Positions 42,145 to 51,530 are shown, numbered from the stretch's first letter. The stretch is DNA of 64,000 bases from Alsobacter sp045348435 (GCF_045348435.1 NZ_CP157484.1:2976001-3040000); one strand, 5' to 3'. A program made the numbers and translations. Notes: generated by a model from the letters alone, not told the origin.

Positions 42145-42908
42145 GGTCCGCCCTCCCCCGCGACGGACCGCAGCGCGGCCAGGTCGCAATCGAACAACAC
42201 GTCGCCGTCGCCGAACAGGTGCACCCGGGCCGGCGGACGCAGCGCCCGCGTCAGGTCCGGCTCCGGCCTGAGCTCCAGCCCCGTGCGCCCCGACCCGATG
42301 ATGAGTGGCGCCACGAGCACATGCAGCCTGTCGACGCACCCGGAGTCGATGAAGTGCGAGATGGTGCGCGCTCCGCCCTCGATCAGCATCCGGCCCAGCC
42401 CGCGACTGAACAGCGCATCCACGATTTGGCGGGGCGGAATCGGGCCTTCGCAGGGGATCACGATCTCTTCGGCGCCCGGCGGCGTCGGACCGGCGCGGCG
42501 GCGGACCAGGATGCGCCGGGGGCCGTCCTGGCCCATGCAGCGCATGCCTGCCGGCAGGCGGCCATCGGGGTCGATCACCACGCGGGCGGGGCTGGCGCCG
42601 GCGCAGCGGCGCACGGTCAGTTGGGGGTCGTCCGCCAGCACCGTCCCGACGCCCACCACCACGGCGTCCACATGCGCCCGGATGCGGTGCAGGTGGTCCA
42701 GCGCGTCCCGCCCGTTGATGTAGCGGGATTCCCCCGACACCGTCGCGATCCGCCCGTCGAGAGACTGGCCGAGCTGCGCGACGACGAAGGCCCGCCCCCG
42801 AGGGGCGCTTCGGAGGGGGCCGAGAAGCGCGTCCCGCTCGTTCTCCTGACCGTGATCTCCGTCCGGGTTGATTTTCCCGAAGGAAGCGTGTGAATCGGGG
42901 TCAGGCAT
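42141..42908 (-). CDS. RibD C-terminal-domain reductase (dihydrofolate-reductase fold)
   Basis: A 255-residue protein holding only the reductase half of RibD, without the deaminase domain. Motifs: FVVAQLGQSLDGRIA, VVVGVGTVLADDPQLTVRR and RMLIEGGARTISHFI, which in RibD/RIB7 bind NADPH and the pyrimidine ribosyl phosphate. The ATG at 42908 has GAGGTGA upstream. It diverges from the RibA-like gene (124 bases), so the two could share regulation. A stand-alone reductase recalls fungal and archaeal RIB7, which reduce the GTP cyclohydrolase II product. Confidence 0.85.
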   Translation of the reverse strand: MPDPDSHASFGKINPDGDHGQENERDALLGPLRSAPRGRAFVVAQLGQSLDGRIATVSGESRYINGRDALDHLHRIRAHVDAVVVGVGTVLADDPQLTVRRCAGASPARVVIDPDGRLPAGMRCMGQDGPRRILVRRRAGPTPPGAEEIVIPCEGPIPPRQIVDALFSRGLGRMLIEGGARTISHFIDSGCVDRLHVLVAPLIIGSGRTGLELRPEPDLTRALRPPARVHLFGDGDVLFDCDLAALRSVAGEGGP

Positions 42909-43032
42909 CGGCGGTGTCACCTCGGGCCGGTTGCGCCATGGGCGCAACCGCTTGAAAGCTCGGACGCGAAGCCTAACCTATGGCGGGAACGCGTCTAGGA
43001 CGAGACGGGTCGGAAAGGTTCGCGGAAGAGTC

Positions 43033-44148
43033 ATGGATAGCCGGACCGACGTCGAATCGCTTTTCGGCGATCCAGTAAACGCCAGCGTTGAACGGGCCAT
43101 TTCGGAGTTCCGCGCCGGGCGCCCCATCGTCATCGTGGACGGGCACCAGGCCCTGGTCGCCACGGGCGTGGAAGCGCTCGAACCCGCCCTCGCGTCCGCG
43201 CTGGGACGGCTCGGCCCGGCCCATCTCGTGCTGCCGCCCGCCCGCCTGCGCCGCCTCGGCGTGGAGCGCGCCGCGCCCGGCATGATCGCGCTGCCGGCGG
43301 TGGACCTCGCCCGCGTCGAGACGCTGGCGCTCAAGATCGACGCCCGCATCGACGCGCCGGTCGGCCCCGCCGGCCCCCTGGACGCCGTGGCGCTGGAGCT
43401 CGCTTCGCTGTCGCTCCTGCTGCCGGCGGTGATCGCCGTGCCGCTGAACGCCGGGAGCGCGCCCGCGGGGCTGCTCAGCGTCGAAGCCGAGGCGGTGCGC
43501 TGCTACCGCCGCGGCCTCGCCCGGACCATCAAGATCGTCAGCCGCGCCCCGGTGCCGCTGGACGGCGCGCCCGAGACCGAGTTCGTGGTCTTCCGCGGCG
43601 GAGAGGGCCTGCGCGACCAGGTCGCCATCATCGTCGGGACGCCTGACTTCGCCAAGCCGGTTCCGGTCAGGCTGCATTCGGCCTGCCTCACCGGCGACCT
43701 GTTCGGAAGCCTGAAATGTGACTGCGGCGACCAGTTGCGCGGGACGGTGCGCTTCATGGCCGAGAACGGCGGCGGCGTGCTGCTCTATCTGGACCAGGAA
43801 GGCCGCGGCAACGGCATCGCCAACAAGATGCGCGCCTACCAGCTTCAGAGCCAGGGCTGGGACACCTATGACGCCGACGAGGTGCTGGGCTTCGGCTTCG
43901 ACCAGCGGCGCTTCGACTTCGCGGCCGAGATGCTGAAGCTGCTCGGCGTCGCGCAGGTCGCCGTCTACACCAACAACCCCCTGAAGATCGCGGCCCTGCA
44001 GCGGGCCGGCCTCGACGTGGTGGAGGACCGCCGCGCCTATGGCCGGCAGACGGCTGAGAACGTCCTCTATCTCGCGTCGAAGCGCGACCGCGCCGGCCAC
44101 TACATCGATTTCGACGATCTCGCCGCGCACCTGCCCATCCAGGACTGA
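43033..44148 (+). CDS. GTP cyclohydrolase II with degenerate N-terminal RibB-like domain (RibA3-like)
   Basis: A 371-residue protein. Residues about 165-371 are a full GTP cyclohydrolase II: zinc ligands Cys218, Cys229 and Cys231 (CLTGDLFGSLKCDCGDQL), LYLDQEGRGNGIANKMRAY with Arg258 and Tyr269. The first ~160 residues resemble DHBP synthase (RAISEFRAGRPIVIVD) but lack its acidic D-x-E-type active-site motif, so it should not make the riboflavin four-carbon unit. The intact half opens GTP to a diaminopyrimidine ribosyl phosphate. GGAAGAG precedes ATG 43033. Confidence 0.92.
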   Translation: MDSRTDVESLFGDPVNASVERAISEFRAGRPIVIVDGHQALVATGVEALEPALASALGRLGPAHLVLPPARLRRLGVERAAPGMIALPAVDLARVETLALKIDARIDAPVGPAGPLDAVALELASLSLLLPAVIAVPLNAGSAPAGLLSVEAEAVRCYRRGLARTIKIVSRAPVPLDGAPETEFVVFRGGEGLRDQVAIIVGTPDFAKPVPVRLHSACLTGDLFGSLKCDCGDQLRGTVRFMAENGGGVLLYLDQEGRGNGIANKMRAYQLQSQGWDTYDADEVLGFGFDQRRFDFAAEMLKLLGVAQVAVYTNNPLKIAALQRAGLDVVEDRRAYGRQTAENVLYLASKRDRAGHYIDFDDLAAHLPIQD

Positions 44149-44149
44149 C

Positions 44150-46456
44150 GTGGCCCCCGCCGCGCGATGGCCGCTCGGCCCGGTGCTGCTGATCGTGGCG
44201 GCGGCCTGGACGGCGCTGTCCTGGCCCTGGCTGTCGGGCCGGGTCACCATCCCGTGGGACGCGAAGGCCCACTTCCAGGCCCAGCTCTCGTTCCTAGCGA
44301 CCAGCCTCCACCGCGGCGAGGCGCCGTTCTGGAACCCCTATGTGTTCGCGGGCTCGCCGCAGATCGCCGACCCGCAGTCGCTGATCTTCTCGCCCCCGCA
44401 TCTGCTGCTCGCGCTGCTGGATCCGGCCCCGAGCCTGCGCGCGGCCGACGCGCTGGCCTTCGGCATGCTGGCCTTCGGCGCGCTTGGCGTCGTGCTGATT
44501 TTCCGCGATCGCGGCTGGCGCCAGGGCGGCGCAGTGACGGCGGCGATCGCCTTCGCCTTCGGCGCGTCGGCGGCCTGGCGGATCCAGCATACGGGCCAGA
44601 TCTTCAGCCTCTCCTACCTGCCCGTGGCGTGGTGGCTGCTCGACCGGGCTCTGGCGCGCCGGAGCGCCGGCTACGGCTTCTCGGCCGGCCTCGTGGCCGG
44701 CATGATGGTGCTCGGCCGCGACCAGGTCGCCTGGCTCGGCGCCTGGCTGCTGGTCGGCGTCGTGGCCTGGTTCTGGGCCGCCTCCGGCGACGTCCGCGCG
44801 GCGGTCCGGTCCAGCCTCGCTCCGCTCGGCGCCGGCGTGGCGGGCGGTGTCCTGGCCGCCGGCCTGCCGCTGCTGATGACGGTGCTCCTGGCGGGCGACT
44901 CCAACCGACCGGCCATCGACTACGAGGGCGCGGCCAAGGGCTCCCTCCACCCCGCCTCCCTGCTCACCGCCTTCGCGGCGAACCTGTTCGGCACGGATGG
45001 CCCTCTCGTCGACTTCTGGGGGCCGCCCAGCCCCGCCTGGGGCCCGGTGGACCTCTATCTGGCGCGCAACATGGGCGACGTCTACTTGGGAGCGATCCCG
45101 CTCCTGGCCCTGCTGGCGCTCGGCCTCGCCCGGGGCGCCTTCGCGGCGCGCGAGATCCGCTTCGCCGTGGCGGCGTTCGGCGCCCTGCTCGTCTACGCGC
45201 TTGGGCGCTATACGCCGGGCTTCGCGCTGCTCTACCACCTGCCGGGCTCCAACCTGTTCCGGCGGCCCGCCGACGCGACCTTCACGCTCGGCGCCGTCGC
45301 GGCGGTGCTGGCCGGCTACGGCGTGCACCGGCTCCTCGCCGGAACGCTGCGCCCCGCGACCCTGGGCCGCCTCGCCGCGGGCGCCGGCCTCGTCGCTGCG
45401 GGGTTCCTGCTCTGCGGCGTGGTCGCCATGGCCAAGGATCGCCTTGCGGCCGCAGCCGGGTCTCTGGCGCTCGGGGTCGCACTCGTGGCGGCCTCGGCGG
45501 CGGCGCTCTGGGCCGCGGCCCAGCTCTCGCCCGCCCGGCCCCTCGCGGCCGCCGCGCTGCTCGCCGCCGTCCTCACAGGCGACCTCGCCTTGAGCAACGG
45601 GCCGAACGAATCCACCGCCCTCCCGCCAGAGACCTACGACGTGCTGCGGCCCGACAGCCGCAACGCCACCGTCGCGCTGCTGAAGGCGAAGCTCGCCGAA
45701 GGCGCCGCGCCGGACCGGCGCGACAGGATCGAGTTCGCCGGGGTCGATTTCCATTGGCCCAACGCCAGCATGACGCACGGGCTCGACAACACGCTGGGCT
45801 ACAACCCCATCCGCCTGGACCATTACAGCCGCGCCACCGGGGCGCAGGACCACGTCGCCCTGCCCAGCCAGCGCAGCTTCGCCCCGTTGATGCCGTCCTA
45901 CCGGTCGCTGCTCGCCGACATGCTGGGCTTGCGCTTCATCGTCACCCGCGGCGACGTGGCCGAGATCGATCCCACCCTGGCGCCTGGCGACCTGATCGAG
46001 ATCGCCCGCACGCCGGACGGCCGGATCTACGAGAATCCCCGCGCCCTCCCCCGGGTGCTCTTCGCCACGCAGGCGAGACAGGCCGACTTCGAGGCGCTGC
46101 TGCGGACCGGCGCCTGGCCGGCGGATTTCGACCCGGCCCGCATGGTGCTGCTGGAGCGGCCGGCCGCCCCGCCAGGGCCTGACGCCGACCAGCCGGGCAC
46201 CGCCACGTTGCGGGGCTACGCCAACACGCAGGTGACGGTCTCAGCCTCCTCCCCGGCGGGCGGCTATGTGGTGCTGAACGACAGCTGGCACCCCTGGTGG
46301 TATGCCGAGGTGGACGGAAAGCCCGCCCCGCTGCTGCGCGCCAACGTCATCTTTCGGGCTGTCCCGGTCGGGCCCGGCGCGCACGAGGTGCGTTTCGTCT
46401 TCCGCCCGCTCGAGGGCGCCTGGGACGAACTGAAGGGCCGCATGGGCTGGCGCTGA
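44150..46456 (+). CDS. YfhO-like multi-spanning membrane protein
   Basis: A 768-residue protein with about 11-13 hydrophobic segments in its first ~480 residues (VLLIVAAAWTALSWPWL, AADALAFGMLAFGALGVVLI and later) and a soluble C-terminal ~230 residues ending in RFVFRPLEGAWDELKGR. FWNPYVFAGSPQIADPQS is typical of the YfhO/GT-C-like family, thought to act on lipid-linked sugars. The GTG start at 44150 lies two bases after the RibA stop, so it is cotranscribed with it. It converges on smpB. Confidence 0.8.
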   Translation: MAPAARWPLGPVLLIVAAAWTALSWPWLSGRVTIPWDAKAHFQAQLSFLATSLHRGEAPFWNPYVFAGSPQIADPQSLIFSPPHLLLALLDPAPSLRAADALAFGMLAFGALGVVLIFRDRGWRQGGAVTAAIAFAFGASAAWRIQHTGQIFSLSYLPVAWWLLDRALARRSAGYGFSAGLVAGMMVLGRDQVAWLGAWLLVGVVAWFWAASGDVRAAVRSSLAPLGAGVAGGVLAAGLPLLMTVLLAGDSNRPAIDYEGAAKGSLHPASLLTAFAANLFGTDGPLVDFWGPPSPAWGPVDLYLARNMGDVYLGAIPLLALLALGLARGAFAAREIRFAVAAFGALLVYALGRYTPGFALLYHLPGSNLFRRPADATFTLGAVAAVLAGYGVHRLLAGTLRPATLGRLAAGAGLVAAGFLLCGVVAMAKDRLAAAAGSLALGVALVAASAAALWAAAQLSPARPLAAAALLAAVLTGDLALSNGPNESTALPPETYDVLRPDSRNATVALLKAKLAEGAAPDRRDRIEFAGVDFHWPNASMTHGLDNTLGYNPIRLDHYSRATGAQDHVALPSQRSFAPLMPSYRSLLADMLGLRFIVTRGDVAEIDPTLAPGDLIEIARTPDGRIYENPRALPRVLFATQARQADFEALLRTGAWPADFDPARMVLLERPAAPPGPDADQPGTATLRGYANTQVTVSASSPAGGYVVLNDSWHPWWYAEVDGKPAPLLRANVIFRAVPVGPGAHEVRFVFRPLEGAWDELKGRMGWR

Positions 46457-46465
46457 GCCGCCGCT

Positions 46466-46942
46466 TCAGCCCTTGTCGCGCATGACGCGGGCCTTCTCGC
46501 GGTCCCAGTCGCGCTTCTTCTCGGTCTCGCGCTTGTCGGCGACGTTCTTGCCCTTGGCGAGCGCGAGCTCGACCTTGGCGCGGCCCTTCTCGTTGAAATA
46601 GATCTTCAGCGGCACCAGCGTCATGCCCTCGCGCTGCACAGCGGCGGTCAGGCGGTTCACCTGGCGCTTGTGGAGCAGGAGCTTGCGCGGGCGCTTGGGC
46701 GTATGGTTGAAGCGGTTCGCCTCCAGGTATTCCGGGATATAGGCGTTGACCAGCCAGATCTCGCCGTTCTTCTCCCCCGCATAGCTTTCGCCGATGGTCG
46801 CCTTGCCGCCGCGCAGCGACTTGACCTCCGTGCCGGTCAGCATGATGCCGGCCTCGAAGGTCTCGCCGATATGATAGTTGAAGCGCGCCTTGCGGTTGTC
46901 GGCTGCGATCTTGAACTCGGTCGCGTCCTTCGATTTGGACAT
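46466..46942 (-). CDS. smpB: SsrA-binding protein
   Basis: A 158-residue partner of tmRNA in rescue of stalled ribosomes. The conserved NRKARFNYHIGETFEAGIML, GTEVKSLRGGKA and the C-terminal GKNVADKRETEKKRDWDREK tail, which reads the empty mRNA channel, are all visible. It follows dapA by 16 bases on the same strand, a pairing common in alphaproteobacteria. Confidence 0.97.
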   Translation of the reverse strand: MSKSKDATEFKIAADNRKARFNYHIGETFEAGIMLTGTEVKSLRGGKATIGESYAGEKNGEIWLVNAYIPEYLEANRFNHTPKRPRKLLLHKRQVNRLTAAVQREGMTLVPLKIYFNEKGRAKVELALAKGKNVADKRETEKKRDWDREKARVMRDKG

Positions 46943-46958
46943 GGTTTCCTGTCGTTTT

Positions 46959-47852
46959 TCAGCCGTTCAGCAGCCCGGCATGGGTCAGGGCGGAACGGAT
47001 GGCGGCGCGCGTCGGCTCGCTCACCGGCACCATCGGAAGCCTGACCTCGTCGAACATGCGGCCCAGCGCGGAGAGCGCATATTTGGGACCGGACGGGTTC
47101 GTTTCAAGGAAGAGCGCGGTGTGCAGCGGCATCAGCCTGTCCTGGATGGTCAGGGCCGCGGCGTAGTCGCCCGCCATGCACGCCTTCTGGAAGTCAGAGC
47201 ACAGCTTGGGCGCCACGTTCGACGTCACCGAGATGCAGCCATGGCCGCCCTGCGCCATGAAGCCGAGCGCCGTGCCGTCCTCGCCCGAGAGCTGCACGAA
47301 ATCCGGGCCCATCGCCTGCCGCTGCAGGCTCACGCGGTCGATCTTGGCGGTCGCGTCCTTCACGCCGCAGATGTTCTTGAGCTCGTAGAGCCGCTTCATC
47401 GTGTCGACCGACATGTCGATGACCGAGCGCGGCGGGATGTTGTAGATGATGATCGGGATGCCGATGGCGTCGTTGACCGCCTTGTAGTGCTGGTAGAGCC
47501 CCTCCTGGCCGGGCTTGTTGTAGTAGGGCGTCACCACCAGCACGGCGTCGGCGCCGGCCTTCTCGGCGTGGCGGGCGAGTTCGATCGCCTCCTGGGTGTT
47601 GTTGGAGCCGGCCCCGGCGATCACCGGCACGCGGCCGCGGGCCTGGGCGATGCACCATTCCACCACCTGCCGGTGCTCCTGGTGGGACAGGGTCGGGCTC
47701 TCGCCCGTGGTGCCCACCGGGACGAGCCCGTGCGTGCCGTTCTCGATCTGCCAGTCGACATGGGCGCGGAACGCCGCCTCGTCCAGCTTGCCGTCGCGGA
47801 AGGGCGTGACCAGAGCCGTGTAGGACCCCTGGAACAAGCGGCTCTTGGTCAT
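46959..47852 (-). CDS. dapA: 4-hydroxy-tetrahydrodipicolinate synthase
   Basis: A 297-residue TIM-barrel enzyme that condenses pyruvate with aspartate semialdehyde in lysine and meso-diaminopimelate synthesis. The Schiff-base Lys165 is in GVKDATAK, Tyr137 in IIIYNIPPRS, and VGTTGESPTL (46-55) holds the Thr pair of the proton relay. It lies upstream of smpB on the same transcript and starts at ATG 47852. Confidence 0.96.
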   Translation of the reverse strand: MTKSRLFQGSYTALVTPFRDGKLDEAAFRAHVDWQIENGTHGLVPVGTTGESPTLSHQEHRQVVEWCIAQARGRVPVIAGAGSNNTQEAIELARHAEKAGADAVLVVTPYYNKPGQEGLYQHYKAVNDAIGIPIIIYNIPPRSVIDMSVDTMKRLYELKNICGVKDATAKIDRVSLQRQAMGPDFVQLSGEDGTALGFMAQGGHGCISVTSNVAPKLCSDFQKACMAGDYAAALTIQDRLMPLHTALFLETNPSGPKYALSALGRMFDEVRLPMVPVSEPTRAAIRSALTHAGLLNG

Positions 47853-48199
47853 TCGGGCGTTTCCCTCTTCCGTCCGGCTTCGCGTCGGCCAGACACGCTT
47901 GGCATGATCTTGTGTCGAAAGGCTTGCGCCGGCGAGACCTGCGCTGGCCCACACATAACCGCAAGCCGTGTCCCGGAAAAGAGAAACAGACGCGGCCGCC
48001 GCCTCGGCCCTGCCGACGGCTCGCCTCGGGATCGGGCCGGTCGCCGACGGGCTTCGCCGCCTTCTGGCCACGGTCCTCCGTCACAGCATGAAGATGGTCG
48101 CCAGACCCGGGCGGCTTCACAGGCCCGGGCTTTTGGTTCACCATTCGCTAACGAGACCGGCCCAGAGTGGGGCGGGGGCATGCTTTTGCAGGTGATGCG
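47853..48199. other. Intergenic region between dapA and the lytic transglycosylase
   Basis: 347 bases of divergent intergenic DNA with no convincing gene. It must hold the dapA and slt-type promoters, whose boxes I could not fix. A terminator-like hairpin lies at 48106-48133. Confidence 0.5.
48106..48133 (+). terminator. Terminator-like hairpin in the dapA upstream region
   Basis: CCCGGGC (48106-48112), ten-base loop, GCCCGGG (48123-48129), then CTTTT. It reads as a rightward intrinsic terminator although no rightward gene ends here, so it may close a small RNA or be a leader structure. Confidence 0.45.
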
Positions 48200-50527
48200 A
48201 TGGCCCGATCTCGGACTGCGCGGCTGACGGCCGCCTTGTTCGCCTGTGCGGTGATACCCGCATCGAGCGTTTCGACCCGATCGGCGGACGACTCCATCCT
48301 GATGATGGCTTCTGCGGACGGCGGAGCTACGGACATCTCCGCAGCCATCCATCCGCTCGCCAGCGTGCTGGCCTCGATCGGCTCCAGCCCGGCGGCGCCC
48401 GTGACGGTCGCCCCTGAAAAGACGCCCGCGCCGGAGAAGCCAGCTTCCACGGACGCGGCCGTCCCTGCCGTAACGGCTCCGGCCTCCTCCGGTTCCAGCG
48501 CCGCCGAGCCGGCCTCCGTCGCGGCCCCAGGCGCCGCGCCGGACCTGCGGCGCGACGCCGAAGCCGCTCCCGCCTCCCCCGGCGCGTCCGCCACCGGAGC
48601 GGCCGCGCCCGCGCTGGCCGAACCTCCCAAGCCCGCCATGGACCTTGCGGCGCTGAAGGGCGCCGTCGACCTTTACCGCAAGGGCGACCTCGCCGCGGCC
48701 GACGCCGCCGCCGCCGCCATCCCGGACGCGACGTCGCGGCGGCTGCTGGAGTGGGTCGCCATCCGCTACATGGCCCGCGACCTGGGCTTCGCCCGCATCG
48801 ACGCCTTCATCCGGGCCAACCCCGATTGGCCGACCCAGAAGCTGATGCGCCGCCGCGCCGAGGAGGCGCTCGTCGCCGAGCGCCAGAAGGCTGCCGTCGT
48901 GCGCGCCTTCTTCAAGGGACGCGCGCCGCTGACGGCCGGCGGCAAGATCGCGCTCGCCCGCGCCCTGATCGAAGAGGACAAAGGCGCGGAAGCGGCCGCG
49001 CTGGTGCGCTCCGCCTGGCGCAACGACAATTTCGGCCAGGAGATGGAGAGCCGGTTCCTGGAGACCTTCCCGGAGTTGCTGGAGGCCGCCGACCACCGGG
49101 CCCGGATGGAGACGCTGCTCTTCGCCGAGGACTGGGCCGGCGCGCTGCGGGTCGCCAACAAGGCGGGCGGCGACGCGGTGAAGCTCGCCAAGGCGCGCGC
49201 CGCCGTGGGCCGCAGCGCCTCCAACGCCGCGCAGGCCCTGGAGGAGGTGCCGAAGGAGCTGCGCAAGGATCCCGCCTATCTCTTCGCCAGGGCGCAGTTC
49301 CTGCGCCGGCAGGAGAAGTTCGTCGACGCCGGCAAGGCGCTGACGGCGACGCCGCGCGAGGCGGTCCGACCCGACACCGCCGACGAATGGTGGACCGAGC
49401 GGCGCCTGGTCGCCCGCAAGCTCCTCGACCTCGGCGAGCAGAAGCTCGCCTATGATGTCGCCAGCGGCATGCCGGCGGACGCCCCGGCCAAGACCCGCAC
49501 GGACGCCGAGTTCCACGCCGGCTGGATCGCCCTTCGTTTCCTGAACCAGCCGCTCGTGGCCGAGAAGCACTTCGCCGACATCGCCAAGGCGGCCTCGACC
49601 CCGATGACGACGGCCCGCGCCGAGTACTGGCTCGGCCGCGCCGCGGAAGCCGCCGGCCAGCCCGCCGAGGAGCACTACCGCAAGGCCGCCCAGCACGGCA
49701 TCACCTATTACGGGCAGCTCGCCCGCGCCCGGCTGGACTGGCGCGACCTTCCGGTGCGCCGCGTGCTGCGGGGCGAACTCACTCTGCCCGACTCGGTCGG
49801 CGCCTTGCGGGCCGTGCGCATGCTGTACGAGGCCGACGCCCGCGACGTCGCCCAGCCGCTGATGGCGGACCTCGCCAACACGCTGGAGGACCCGGGCGAG
49901 CTGGACGCGCTGGCCCGGATCCCGGCCGAGAAGGGCGACGCGCGCGGGCTCCTGATCGTCGGCAAGGCCGCCACGCAGCGCGGCTTCCCGCTCGACGAGC
50001 ACGCCTTCCCGACTATCGGGGTGCCGGAGCTGAACCTCGCCGCCAACGCCGTCGAGAAGCCGCTCGTCTTCGCCATCGCCCGGCAGGAAAGCGCCTTCGA
50101 CCCCAAGGTGGTGTCGTCGGCCGGCGCCCGGGGCCTGATGCAGCTCATGCCGGCGACGGCGCGCCAGACCGCCCAGCGCACCGGCGTGGGCTACGACGCC
50201 GACAAGCTCACCGCCGACCCCGGCTACAACGCCCGCCTCGGCGCGGCGCATCTGGGCGATCTCGTCGGCGATTGGAAGGGATCGTACGTCCTGACGATCG
50301 CCTCCTACAACGCCGGCGGCGGCAATGTCCGCAAGTGGATCGACGCCTATGGCGACCCCCGGTCGTCGGCCATCGACCCGGTCGACTGGGTGGAGCGCAT
50401 TCCGTTCACCGAGACCCGCAACTACGTCCAGCGCGTCATGGAGAACCTGCAGGTCTATCGCTGCCGGCTCACCGAACGCTCGACGCTGCTGATCGGGGAC
50501 GACTTCAAGCGCGGCGTGAACCGCTGA
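48200..50527 (+). CDS. Soluble lytic murein transglycosylase (Slt70-like)
   Basis: A 775-residue periplasmic enzyme that cleaves peptidoglycan to 1,6-anhydro products. A signal-like N terminus (ARLTAALFACAVIPASS) is followed by a ~110-residue Ala/Pro/Ser linker, a long superhelical region of TPR-like helices, and a C-terminal SLT domain with catalytic Glu in FAIARQESAFDPK, then SSAGARGLMQLMPATA and SYNAGGGNVRKWI. The ATG at 48200 is chosen as it gives the compact signal peptide; it has a weak GCAGGTG upstream. Confidence 0.93.
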   Translation: MARSRTARLTAALFACAVIPASSVSTRSADDSILMMASADGGATDISAAIHPLASVLASIGSSPAAPVTVAPEKTPAPEKPASTDAAVPAVTAPASSGSSAAEPASVAAPGAAPDLRRDAEAAPASPGASATGAAAPALAEPPKPAMDLAALKGAVDLYRKGDLAAADAAAAAIPDATSRRLLEWVAIRYMARDLGFARIDAFIRANPDWPTQKLMRRRAEEALVAERQKAAVVRAFFKGRAPLTAGGKIALARALIEEDKGAEAAALVRSAWRNDNFGQEMESRFLETFPELLEAADHRARMETLLFAEDWAGALRVANKAGGDAVKLAKARAAVGRSASNAAQALEEVPKELRKDPAYLFARAQFLRRQEKFVDAGKALTATPREAVRPDTADEWWTERRLVARKLLDLGEQKLAYDVASGMPADAPAKTRTDAEFHAGWIALRFLNQPLVAEKHFADIAKAASTPMTTARAEYWLGRAAEAAGQPAEEHYRKAAQHGITYYGQLARARLDWRDLPVRRVLRGELTLPDSVGALRAVRMLYEADARDVAQPLMADLANTLEDPGELDALARIPAEKGDARGLLIVGKAATQRGFPLDEHAFPTIGVPELNLAANAVEKPLVFAIARQESAFDPKVVSSAGARGLMQLMPATARQTAQRTGVGYDADKLTADPGYNARLGAAHLGDLVGDWKGSYVLTIASYNAGGGNVRKWIDAYGDPRSSAIDPVDWVERIPFTETRNYVQRVMENLQVYRCRLTERSTLLIGDDFKRGVNR

Positions 50528-50597
50528 TCCCCTCGCCTCTCGACAGGCGCGTCTCCCCTTTGCAGGATGCGGGGCGATTCTGGGGAGACGCCGCCAC

Positions 50598-51506
50598 ATG
50601 GCCGAGAGCAGCGCCGAGGGTTTCGAAAGCGTCTTCACCAGCGCCCAGGACGGGCTGAGGCTGCACGCCCGCGACTATGGCGACCGCGCCGGCGAGCGCC
50701 TGCCGGTGGTCTGCCTGCCGGGCCTGACCCGCAACGCGCTCGATTTCCACGACCTCGCCCTGGCGCTCTCCCGCCATCGGCGCCGACCCCGGCGCGTGGT
50801 CGCCCTCGACTATCGCGGGCGCGGCCTCTCCGAATGGGATCCGGAGTGGAAGAACTACGACGTGAAGGTGGAGACAGGCGACGTGCTGGCCCAACTCGCC
50901 GCGCTCGGCGTGGAGGCTGCCGTCGCGGTGGGCACGTCGCGCGGCGGGCTGATCGCCATGGCGATGGCGGCGGCCCGGCCCGGCCTCCTGCGCGGCGTCG
51001 TGATGAACGACATCGGGCCGGTGATCGAGGCCAAGGGCCTGATCCGCATCCGCTCCTATGTGGGCAAGCTGCCGACCCCGCGCACCATGGACGAGGCCGC
51101 GGAGCTGCTGAAGCGCATCTCCGACGCGCGCTTCCCGGCGCTCTCCGACGAGGACTGGCGCGTGCTCGCGTCGGGCTCCTTCGTGGAGGACAAGGGCGTC
51201 CTGCGCCCGAGCTATGACCCGGCGCTGATGAAGCCGCTGGCCGGCCTCGACCTGGAGGCGCCCCTGCCGACGCTCTGGCCGTTGTTCGGGGCCCTCGAGC
51301 GGCTCCCGCTGCTGGCCATCCGGGGCGAGCGGTCGGACCTGCTCTCGCCCGAGACGCTGGACGCCATGGAGGCCGCGCATCCCGGCATGGAGCGCTGGAT
51401 CGTTCCGGGCCAGGGGCATGCGCCGCTCCTGCGCGACGCGCCCACCATGGCCCGCATCGCCGGCTTCGTGGCGGCCGTGGAGGACGGCGAGGCCGTCGCG
51501 GCCTGA
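50598..51506 (+). CDS. Alpha/beta hydrolase
   Basis: A 302-residue hydrolase. PVVCLPGLTRNALDFHDLA gives the oxyanion region, VALDYRGRGLSEWD follows, and the nucleophile is Ser114 in VGTSRGGL; the base is the His of VPGQGHAPLL near the C terminus. The proteins resemble generic peroxidase/esterase-like hydrolases and no substrate can be inferred. It begins 70 bases after the transglycosylase gene. Confidence 0.88.
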   Translation: MAESSAEGFESVFTSAQDGLRLHARDYGDRAGERLPVVCLPGLTRNALDFHDLALALSRHRRRPRRVVALDYRGRGLSEWDPEWKNYDVKVETGDVLAQLAALGVEAAVAVGTSRGGLIAMAMAAARPGLLRGVVMNDIGPVIEAKGLIRIRSYVGKLPTPRTMDEAAELLKRISDARFPALSDEDWRVLASGSFVEDKGVLRPSYDPALMKPLAGLDLEAPLPTLWPLFGALERLPLLAIRGERSDLLSPETLDAMEAAHPGMERWIVPGQGHAPLLRDAPTMARIAGFVAAVEDGEAVAA

Positions 51507-51530
51507 CATCCTCGCGGCGGCACACATAAC

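Noticed and set aside
38256..44148. Riboflavin or queuosine operon
   Set aside because: No ribH, ribE, deaminase domain, queC or queE is present, and the PTPS-like protein lacks the catalytic Cys.
47849..50638. Leftward open frame of over 900 codons
   Set aside because: Antisense to the Slt70-like gene, with no recognisable domain; the real gene has a signal peptide and catalytic motifs.
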